The position numbers and the translations under genes are program-made. The notes below the pieces were generated by a model. That model was not told where the DNA came from. It did not search any database and saw nothing but the letters and a program-made list of their open reading frames with translations. This document shows positions 1 through 5,165 of a stretch of 5,550 nt of DNA, piece after piece. Within the stretch, counting starts at the first letter, position 1. The number at the start of each line of letters is the position of its first letter. This DNA is from Pseudomonadota bacterium (lineage in GTDB: Bacteria; Pseudomonadota; Gammaproteobacteria; Xanthomonadales; Xanthomonadaceae): NCBI GenBank assembly GCA_023425225.1, contig JAFADB010000312.1:1-5550 (forward strand). Direction: 5' to 3'.

Positions 1-65
1 CGGCGGTCCATCCGCGCCGCCGGGGGAGCGGCGCGAGCCGCGACAGGATCCGTGAGCAGGCCTTG

Positions 66-79
66 GCGGCTTACGCCGC
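66..79 (-). terminator. Short stem-loop after the phosphodiesterase gene, weak terminator candidate
   Basis: Read on the minus strand, a 5-bp all-GC stem (GCGGC/GCCGC) closes a GTAA loop, which would be a GNRA-type tetraloop in RNA. It begins about 12 bases after the stop codon of the minus-strand phosphodiesterase. No T-run follows, so it does not meet the standard for an intrinsic terminator; it may only stabilise the 3' end or be chance. Nothing else in positions 1-91 can be supported on either strand. Confidence 0.2.
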
Positions 80-91
80 TGCCACCGGCCC

Positions 92-1183
92 CTACCGGTC
101 CTTCCCCGCCCCGTCCACCGCGCGCCGGCCCAGCGCCGGGTCGTCGGTGAAGAAGGCATCGATGCCCGCCTCGAGGTAGCGGCGGATCTCGGCCACCGAT
201 CCGGCCTCGTTGCGGAACGCCGGATCGCTGCCCTGGCGGAAATCGGCCGCGAGGAAGTAGTTCTCCGGGCGGAACGTGTACGGCTGCACCTGCAGCCCGG
301 CCGCGTGCGCGTCGCGCACCAGCGTGGTCGGCGCCTGCAGCCGCTTGTCGGCATCGAGCGGGATCACCATGCGCAGTTCCGGGCCGATGGCGTCGGCATA
401 GCCGGCGACCTCGCGCAGGCCCTCGGCGCTGATCAGGTCCGCGTAGCGGCGCCCCGCCGCGGGCCCGGCCGTGTCCGGCAACGACGACTGCGGCCGCCCC
501 AGCAGCTGCAGCAGGCGGATGTTGGAATCGCGCCCGATCTTCTGCCGCAGCTCGCGCAGGTTGCCGCTCTCGAACGACTGGATCGTCACCGGCGCGCTAC
601 GGGTGTAGGCGTGCGCCTGCAGCGTCGCCAGCACCTTGTCCTCCATCGCCAGGCCGATCGAGCGGAAGTGGCTCGGATGCTTGATCTCGGGGATCAGGCC
701 GATGCTGCGGCCGGTGGTGGCCGCCTGCGCGGCGAGGAAGTCGATGATCTCGTCCAGCGTGACGATCTGGAACTGGCCGTCCCAGCGGGTGCCGCGCAGC
801 TGCGGCAGGCGCTCGCGCGCGCGCAGCGTCTTCAGCTCGGCCAGGGTGAAGTCCTCGGTGAACCAGCCCTCGATGCGCTCGCCGTCGATGGTCTTGATGG
901 TCTTGCGGTCGGCGAACTCGGGATGCTCGGCGACATCGGTGGTGCCGCCGATCTCGTTCTCGTGACGCGCCACCAGCACGCCGTCCCGGGTCGACACCAG
1001 GTCCGGCTCGATGAAGTCGGCGCCGTCGGCGATCGCCTGGGTGTAGGCCGCCAGCGTGTGTTCCGGGCGCAGCGCGCTGGCGCCGCGGTGGGCGTAGACC
1101 AGCACCCGATCAGCGATGGGCGGCTCGGCCAGGGCCGGTGCGGACAGGACGATGCAGCTCAGCAACAGCAGCGCTCGGTTCAT
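92..1183 (-). CDS. glpQ: Periplasmic glycerophosphodiester phosphodiesterase (GlpQ type)
   Basis: Predicted 363-aa exported enzyme that hydrolyses glycerophosphodiesters (deacylated phospholipids such as glycerophosphocholine or glycerophosphoethanolamine) to glycerol-3-phosphate plus an alcohol. Residues 1-19 form a signal peptide with a Leu-rich core and an ALA cleavage site before Glu20, placing it in the periplasm. The GDPD TIM-barrel follows. HRGASALRPEHT (32-43) carries catalytic His32 and Glu41. EPD (59-61) supplies metal ligands. RHE carries the second catalytic histidine, His74. PEIK (165-168) gives Glu166, and FTDDP (345-349) closes the domain. Length is close to E. coli GlpQ (358 aa). 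The ATG at 1183 was chosen because GAGGT lies 7 bases upstream and the signal peptide starts there; the open frame continues 48 codons further upstream but reads as an Arg-rich, non-protein-like extension. It lies downstream of the receptor gene in the same direction across a 229-base gap, so co-transcription is possible but unproven. All key residues look intact. Confidence 0.93.
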   Translation of the reverse strand: MNRALLLLSCIVLSAPALAEPPIADRVLVYAHRGASALRPEHTLAAYTQAIADGADFIEPDLVSTRDGVLVARHENEIGGTTDVAEHPEFADRKTIKTIDGERIEGWFTEDFTLAELKTLRARERLPQLRGTRWDGQFQIVTLDEIIDFLAAQAATTGRSIGLIPEIKHPSHFRSIGLAMEDKVLATLQAHAYTRSAPVTIQSFESGNLRELRQKIGRDSNIRLLQLLGRPQSSLPDTAGPAAGRRYADLISAEGLREVAGYADAIGPELRMVIPLDADKRLQAPTTLVRDAHAAGLQVQPYTFRPENYFLAADFRQGSDPAFRNEAGSVAEIRRYLEAGIDAFFTDDPALGRRAVDGAGKDR

Positions 1184-1326
1184 CGGGAAGACCTCGAGGA
1201 TATCGGAACGGGAATGCCGCGACGGCAGGCGTGGACGGCGCCGGCTACCGCCACGTGATCGACGGTCGCTCGGCAACGGCGGAACCAACCCTTTCGTCGC
1301 GTCATGATCGCGCGGCCGCCGCCGCA

Positions 1327-1412
1327 TGTCCGCGCGGGGCGGCGGTGGCCTGCCCCATCACGGCGGATGCGCCGGCAGCGGGATCGGACCAGGGCGCGCG
1401 GACACAGGCCAC
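1327..1412 (-). repeat. Two interleaved (crossed) inverted repeats behind the receptor stop codon
   Basis: Pair one is a perfect 10-bp match: TGTCCGCGCG at 1327-1336 against CGCGCGGACA at 1395-1404. Pair two is a perfect 8-bp match: GTGGCCTG at 1345-1352 against CAGGCCAC at 1405-1412. The right arms abut each other and touch the receptor stop codon (1413-1415). The arms run A, B, A', B', so the pairs cross instead of nesting. In the receptor transcript they could form a pseudoknot, or be two mutually exclusive hairpins. A small 5-bp hairpin (1361-1365 with 1370-1374, 4-base loop) sits in the long loop. No T-run is present, so this is not a standard terminator. The rest of the gap (1184-1326) shows only the ribosome binding site of the phosphodiesterase gene; I see no convincing promoter. 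Confidence 0.5.
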
Positions 1413-3686
1413 TCAGAACTTCGCTTCCAGGGTCACGAAGGCCTGTCGCGGTGCGCTGGCATGGAACGACAACTGGCGCCCGTTCGGATCGCTGTTGGTG
1501 TAGCCGCCCAGGTCGGCGGCATAGCGCTTGTCGGTGAGGTTGGCGACATTGAGCGAGACCCGCAGCTCGCGCAGCAGGCCGACCTGGCCGAAGTCGTAGC
1601 CGGCACCGGCATCGAACGTGGTGTAGCCGCCGAAGCCCTGGTCGTTGGTATAGGTGTAGTAGCGCTGGCCGGTGTACTTGCCGCGCAGGCTGGCGTTCCA
1701 GCCGTTCCAGCGCCAGCTCAGCTCGCTGGAGAACATCACGTCGGGGATGCCGACCACGCGCTTGCCGGCGATCGGCACGGTGGCGCCGGCCTGCTGGTAG
1801 TCGTCCTCGTAGGTGCTCTTGTTCCACGAGGCCGAGTTGTACCACTCGATGGTGCCGGTGGGCTTCCAGATGAAGGTCAGCTCGGCGCCCTGGCTCTTCA
1901 CCGAGCCAACGTTGTAGTAGCGGGTGATGCAGCCGGGCGTGCCGACCAGGATGCTGGCGCAGGGATTGAGCGAGAGCAGGCGGTTGTCGAAGATCGTGTG
2001 GTACAGCGCCGCAGAGGCCTGCACGCTGTCGCCGCCGTAGCGCCAGCCGCCCTCGAAGGTGGTCGATTCCTCCGGCTTGAGGTTGCCGCGGCTGTCGTCG
2101 AACGAGGCCTGGCTCACCGACAGCGGGCCGGTGGTGTAGGCGGACAGGTTCTGCGCGTAGGAGGCGAACAGCTCGTGGTCGCCGCCCAGCTGCCAGCCCA
2201 GACCGAGCTGCGGCAGCAGGCCCTTGCTGGCGTTGATGCGGCCGCTGGCGTACGGGCTCTCCACGTCCTGCGCGGCAACCGCCTTGACCGAGGTGTGCGG
2301 GCTCTTGACGCCGATGTCCACCGCCAGCCGGTCGTCCAGCAGCTTGAAGCTGTCCTGCAGGTACAGCTGCCTGGTGATGATGGTGTAGTCCTGGCGGAAC
2401 AGGCGGCGGTCGGGATTGCGCAGGTACTTGTCGTCGCTGACCGGGCCGTCGATCCAGTAGAAGTTGCGCTCGATGTCGTGGTCGTTGTGCTCGTACCACA
2501 CGCCGGCCTCCAGCCGGTGCGCGCCCAGCTCCCAGCCCAGCGAGGCCAGCGCGCCGGTGCGGTCGATGTAGTAGTTGGTGGAGCGGATCGAGATCGGCAG
2601 CTCCTGCGGCGTGCCCGGGTTGGACTTCTGCCCCGGTGCCCACCAGTGGCCCTGGCCCTCGTTCTTGTGGCGGTAGACCTGAGCGCGCGCGCTCAGCGCA
2701 TCGCTGAAGCGGAAGTCGCCGGCCAGGTAGTACAGGTCGTCCTTGCGCAGCGCGCGGCTCTGGTAGTAAGCGTCGTCGACGTTGTCCACGCCGCCGCTGT
2801 AGCCGCACCTGGCGGCGTCGTAGGTGGCGCTGGCGCAGTAGGCCGCGGCCAGCGCGCGTTCCCAGTCCGGCGCGTACAGGTTCCAGTCCCAGCCCAGCCC
2901 GCGCGCCATGCCGCTCTTGGAGAGCATGGCGTAGTCGGCCTGCGAAGTGCGCGAGGTGTCCACGAACGCGGTCAGCTTGACCGCATCGTTCTGCCACACC
3001 GCCTTGCCGTTGAACTGGCGCGTGCTGGTGCGCGAATACGGGCTGGCCCACATGTCGGCCTCGGCGTCGATGCCGGAGACGTAGGCCGAGAAGCCATTGT
3101 GCTCGCCGGTGTCGATGCGCAGGTAGCTGCGGCGGTTGCTGTCGCTACCGAAGGTCTGGCTGGCGCGGCCGCCGAACTCGGTGGACGGGTCGTCGCTGAA
3201 GTACTGCACCGTGCCGCCGAGGTTGCTGGTCGAGGCGGTGCCGACGTTGCCGATGCCCACCGCCAGCTCGGCGCCGCCGAAGTTCTCCGAGATCAGCGCG
3301 CGGCTGATGTTGAGGCCGTTGAAGTTGCCGTAGGCGTTGTTGCCCAGCGGCAGGCCGTCGAGGGTGTAGCCGAGCTGGGTGGTGCCATAGCCGCGCAGGC
3401 TGATCGACTGCGACTCCTCGTTGGCGCCATAGGCGTCGTTGGACTGCACGTTCACGCCGGGGATGCGCCCGAGCAGCTTCTGCGGACTGGTGCCGGCCGG
3501 CAGCACCTGCTGGTCCTGCACGCCGATGCGCTGCACCTGGCGGGTCTGGCCCTGGCCGATCACCGAGACCGCATCGAGCTGCTGCACCGAGGGATCGGCG
3601 GCACCCGTGGCCTCTTCGGCGCTGGCGCCCATGGGAGCCAGCAGGGCGGCCAGGATGGCGGAGGCAAGGCGGCGGCGATCGTGCAT
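1413..3686 (-). CDS. TonB-dependent outer-membrane receptor, substrate unknown
   Basis: A 757-aa outer-membrane active transporter powered by TonB-ExbBD. Residues 1-23 form a signal peptide (HDRRR n-region, LASAILAALLAPMG core, ASA cleavage site). A TonB-box-like segment, LDAVSVIG (37-44), lies close to the mature N-terminus, so there is no STN signalling domain and an anti-sigma partnership is unlikely. The plug spans roughly 48-165, with SLRGYG (96-101), LDGLP (109-113) and an Asn/Gly-rich segment ending in NLGGTVQYFSDDP. The rest is a 22-strand-type beta-barrel with alternating aromatic strands, a NVANLTDKRY motif (713-722) and the C-terminal Phe (LEAKF) used in outer-membrane assembly. 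Two CX9C pairs (C284/C294 and C576/C586) are probably disulfide-closed extracellular loops. The ATG is fixed by the signal peptide; no clear Shine-Dalgarno precedes it. It diverges from the acid phosphatase and is followed by glpQ, hinting at an organophosphate ligand. Iron-siderophore, vitamin or glycan uptake cannot be excluded. Confidence 0.93.
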   Translation of the reverse strand: MHDRRRLASAILAALLAPMGASAEEATGAADPSVQQLDAVSVIGQGQTRQVQRIGVQDQQVLPAGTSPQKLLGRIPGVNVQSNDAYGANEESQSISLRGYGTTQLGYTLDGLPLGNNAYGNFNGLNISRALISENFGGAELAVGIGNVGTASTSNLGGTVQYFSDDPSTEFGGRASQTFGSDSNRRSYLRIDTGEHNGFSAYVSGIDAEADMWASPYSRTSTRQFNGKAVWQNDAVKLTAFVDTSRTSQADYAMLSKSGMARGLGWDWNLYAPDWERALAAAYCASATYDAARCGYSGGVDNVDDAYYQSRALRKDDLYYLAGDFRFSDALSARAQVYRHKNEGQGHWWAPGQKSNPGTPQELPISIRSTNYYIDRTGALASLGWELGAHRLEAGVWYEHNDHDIERNFYWIDGPVSDDKYLRNPDRRLFRQDYTIITRQLYLQDSFKLLDDRLAVDIGVKSPHTSVKAVAAQDVESPYASGRINASKGLLPQLGLGWQLGGDHELFASYAQNLSAYTTGPLSVSQASFDDSRGNLKPEESTTFEGGWRYGGDSVQASAALYHTIFDNRLLSLNPCASILVGTPGCITRYYNVGSVKSQGAELTFIWKPTGTIEWYNSASWNKSTYEDDYQQAGATVPIAGKRVVGIPDVMFSSELSWRWNGWNASLRGKYTGQRYYTYTNDQGFGGYTTFDAGAGYDFGQVGLLRELRVSLNVANLTDKRYAADLGGYTNSDPNGRQLSFHASAPRQAFVTLEAKF

Positions 3687-3745
3687 GGGGAGATGGGCCG
3701 GGGATGAGGTCAGCGCGCAGGCTGCAGGCGCGATCTTTCACTTTG

Positions 3746-3763
3746 GCTACAGCGCGATGACGC
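3746..3763 (-). promoter_or_regulatory. Weak PHO-box-like direct repeat facing the receptor gene
   Basis: Read on the minus strand, GCGTCAT (3763-3757) and GCTACAG's complement CTGTAGC (3752-3746) are spaced by 4 bases, giving the 11-base period of a PhoB site. Against the CTGTCAT consensus the halves score 5/7 and 4/7. No good -10 element lies at the expected distance towards the receptor gene. This is a low-confidence candidate, reported because a better one faces the phosphatase in the same 160-base divergent region. Confidence 0.17.
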
Positions 3764-3782
3764 TGGCCGGAAATGCGTACGG

Positions 3783-3816
3783 GTGCCCCAAAGCTGTCAC
3801 ATGCGCGCGCTAGCCT
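3783..3816 (+). promoter_or_regulatory. Candidate PhoB-type promoter of the acid phosphatase gene
   Basis: CTGTCAC at 3794-3800 matches the PHO-box half-site consensus completely. A degenerate upstream half, GTGCCCC (3783-3789, 3/7), is separated from it by AAAG, giving the 11-base period. Ten bases after the box lies TAGCCT (3811-3816), a -10-like hexamer with T1, A2 and T6 conserved; about 10 bases is the spacing known for E. coli PhoB promoters. The hexamer at the -35 position (3788-3793, CCAAAG) is poor, as expected if an activator is needed. The site lies about 30-60 bases before the start codon. Only one half-site is strong, so the assignment is an inference. Confidence 0.38.
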
Positions 3817-3846
3817 CGCCCGGCGCCATCCAGCGGACACGTGACC

Positions 3847-4710
3847 ATGTATTTGCCTTCCCGTTCCCTCGCCCTGCTCGCCGGCGTGTCGCTGTGCGCG
3901 CTCTCGTCCGCATGCAGCAGCGACGGCGGCACACGCGGCGAGGCCGCGGCCGCCGCGCCGGCATCCTCCGGTTCGGTCATCGCGCTGGATGCGCGCGGCT
4001 ATCTCGATCCGGCCGCGCTGCCGGACAGCCTGGCGCTGGTACCGCCGCCACCGGCGGACGGTTCGCCCGGCATGGCCCTGGATGCCGCGGTCGCCACGCG
4101 CATGCTCGAACTGCAGGGCACGCCGCGCTGGCAGCAGGCCCGCACCGATGCCGCGCTGGCCTTTCCCGCCGCCGCCAACCAGTTCTCCTGCGCGCTGGGC
4201 ATCGAGGTCTCGCAGCAGCGCACCCCGCACCTGATGCGCCTGCTCGGGCGCACCCTGCTCGATGCCAGCAGCGCCACCAGTGCGGCCAAGACGCGCTACC
4301 AGCGCCCGCGCCCGTTCGTCTCCAACCACGCCGCGGTGTGCACGCCCGAGGACGACGCCAGCCTGCGCGGCAACGGCGCCTATCCGTCCGGGCACACCTC
4401 CATCGGCTGGGCATGGGGCCTGGTGCTGGCCGAGGCCGCACCGGAGCGCGGCGCGGCGCTGCTGCTGCGCGGACGCCAGTTCGGCGACAGCCGGCTGGTG
4501 TGCAACGTGCACTGGCAGAGCGACGTGGTGCAGGGCCGCGTGATGGGCGCGGCCACCGTGGCCGCGCTGCACGGCAACGCCGAGTTCCGCGCCGACCTGC
4601 AGGCCGCGCGCAGGGAGATCGAATCCGCGCGCAAGGCGGGCGCGGTTCCGGTGCGCGACTGCGCGGCGGAAGCGGCGGCGCTGGCCACGCCGGTGCCGAC
4701 GGCGCTCTAG
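3847..4710 (+). CDS. phoC: Class A non-specific acid phosphatase (PAP2 superfamily), lipoprotein
   Basis: Predicted 287-aa exported phosphomonoesterase that releases inorganic phosphate from organic monoesters through a phosphohistidine intermediate. The N-terminus is a lipoprotein signal: hydrophobic core, then a lipobox LSSAC with Cys23, followed by Ser-Ser (no Asp at +2, so outer-membrane sorting is expected) and an Ala-rich linker to about residue 42. All three motifs of the superfamily are intact: KX6RP (Lys148 to Pro156), the PSGH block (180-183, His183) and SRX5HX3D (Ser215, Arg216, nucleophile His222, Asp226). The class A signature reads GAYPSGHT instead of GSYPSGHT, a single Ser-to-Ala change. 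Size fits the class apart from the lipoprotein leader and an Ala-rich tail. ATG at 3847 is preferred over an in-frame GTG at 3841, because the only SD-like GGA (3835-3837) lies 9 bases before the ATG and 3 before the GTG; either way translation initiation looks weak. Family membership is secure; the symbol follows the Morganella PhoC class and orthology was not tested. Confidence 0.92.
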   Translation: MYLPSRSLALLAGVSLCALSSACSSDGGTRGEAAAAAPASSGSVIALDARGYLDPAALPDSLALVPPPPADGSPGMALDAAVATRMLELQGTPRWQQARTDAALAFPAAANQFSCALGIEVSQQRTPHLMRLLGRTLLDASSATSAAKTRYQRPRPFVSNHAAVCTPEDDASLRGNGAYPSGHTSIGWAWGLVLAEAAPERGAALLLRGRQFGDSRLVCNVHWQSDVVQGRVMGAATVAALHGNAEFRADLQAARREIESARKAGAVPVRDCAAEAAALATPVPTAL

Positions 4711-4754
4711 GGCCGATCCGCGCCACGCGCACCGGCAAGCCCCCTGCGCCCTGC

Positions 4755-4777
4755 CCGGCCAGCGCCACGATGGCCGG
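4755..4777 (+). terminator. Stem-loop after the acid phosphatase gene, possible terminator
   Basis: CCGGCCA (4755-4761) pairs perfectly with TGGCCGG (4771-4777) around a 9-base loop, and two further pairs are possible past one bulged C. It lies 44 bases after the phosphatase stop codon, a sensible place to end that transcript. The sequence after it (CATATGCAGG) has no T-run, so it would be an atypical terminator or a 3'-end stabiliser. Confidence 0.3.
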
Positions 4778-4910
4778 CATATGCAGGCACCCGGCCGCGA
4801 TCTGTCATCGTTCTCGGCGACGCCATGCCACGGCGGCCGCTTCCCGGCCGGAGTCGCCCGCCCGGCCAGGTCGCCATATCGCCACGGCATCGCGCCCACA
4901 GCCGCGCATG

Positions 4911-5116
4911 CCGGTGCCTGATTGGCGCCAACGGTCAGTTGTCTTGCCACATCGACCGTCGTCCCCGCGAAGCATCTTTCCACGGCCGAAGGGCTGGTAA
5001 AGCGGGGACCCGGCGACTTGCGCCCATGCCGCGGCAAGGCGCTGGATTCCCGCTTTGGCGGGGATGACGTCTGCCAGGAATGCAGGGGCCGACACTCCGC
5101 GCCAATCAGGTTCCGG
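4911..5116. repeat. 18-bp inverted repeat enclosing the REP doublet
   Basis: The left arm (4911-4928, CCGGTGCCTGATTGGCGC) and the reverse complement of the right arm (5099-5116) agree at 16 of 18 positions, including 12 consecutive ones (4917-4928 with 5099-5110). The arms lie 170 bases apart and enclose the whole REP doublet. I see no target-site duplication directly outside the arms, and no transposase. It could be the ends of a small non-autonomous element of about 206 bp, a pair of regulatory sites in opposite orientation, or a remnant. Confidence 0.45.
4957..5069. repeat. REP doublet (REPIN-like) with an enlarged loop in one half
   Basis: Two REP-type units face each other around a short spacer (5021-5034). 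The outer ends CGTCGTCCCCGC (4957-4968) and GCGGGGATGACG (5058-5069) are complementary at 11 of 12 positions. The inner parts 5001-5020 and 5035-5054 are complementary at 16 of 20. The right unit is 35 bases with a tight hairpin (5046-5053 with 5058-5065, loop TTTG). The left unit has the same stem (GTCCCCGC 4961-4968 with GCGGGGAC 5002-5009), but its 4-base loop is replaced by 33 bases. Read on the minus strand the right unit translates as VIPAKAGIQ, a peptide typical of spurious frames over xanthomonad and other proteobacterial REPs. Such elements are mobilised in trans by a RAYT (TnpA-REP) transposase, which is not in this window. Confidence 0.8.
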
Positions 5117-5153
5117 TCCGGGGTTACCCTTGCAGCCGTCCGTTTCGCAGACC

Positions 5154-5158
5154 GGAGG
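5154..5158 (+). promoter_or_regulatory. Strong ribosome binding site that selects a TTG start
   Basis: GGAGG is the best Shine-Dalgarno match seen in front of any gene in the window. It ends 7 bases before TTG at 5166 and 19 bases before the first in-frame ATG (5178), so it favours TTG as the initiation codon of the hydrolase. Confidence 0.65.
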
Positions 5159-5165
5159 CCGTCGC

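Larger units (their letters stand above)
4711..5165. other. 455-base non-coding, repeat-rich intergenic region
   Basis: No convincing gene lies here: open frames on both strands have the Arg/Pro/Ala composition of spurious GC-rich reading, and one reads through the repeat itself. From left to right it holds a terminator-like hairpin (4755-4777), a second stem-loop (4834-4839 with 4845-4850, 6 bp, 5-base loop), the left arm of an 18-bp inverted repeat (4911-4928), a REP doublet (4957-5069), the right arm (5099-5116), and the ribosome binding site of the next gene (5154-5158). No promoter for the next gene stands out. Confidence 0.7.

Noticed and set aside
1184..1327. 48-codon upstream extension of the phosphodiesterase
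   Set aside because: It would bury the signal peptide behind an Arg-rich stretch, and the SD sits directly before the ATG at 1183.
1180..3051. Second long minus-strand frame overlapping the receptor
   Set aside because: Out-of-frame reading of the receptor gene, Arg/Pro-rich and without recognisable motifs.
1326..3707. Very long plus-strand open frame antisense to the receptor gene
   Set aside because: Val/Ala/Gly/Arg-rich antisense shadow of a GC-rich gene; the minus strand here encodes a complete receptor with signal peptide, plug and C-terminal Phe.
3841..3846. GTG start for the acid phosphatase, two codons before the ATG
   Set aside because: The only SD-like GGA is 3 bases away, too close; the ATG at 3847 has workable spacing. 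Not excluded by protein features.
3687..3846. Fur box expected for an iron-type TonB receptor
   Set aside because: No A/T-rich GATAAT-like repeat is present in the divergent region.
4802..4808. CTGTCAT, a perfect PHO-box half-site downstream of the phosphatase
   Set aside because: No second half at an 11-base period on either side, and no gene start in a suitable position.
4922..4931. Perfect 10-bp palindrome TTGGCGCCAA, considered as an operator
   Set aside because: It overlaps the left arm of the 18-bp inverted repeat, whose right arm lacks the full palindrome, and it is over 230 bases from the next start codon.
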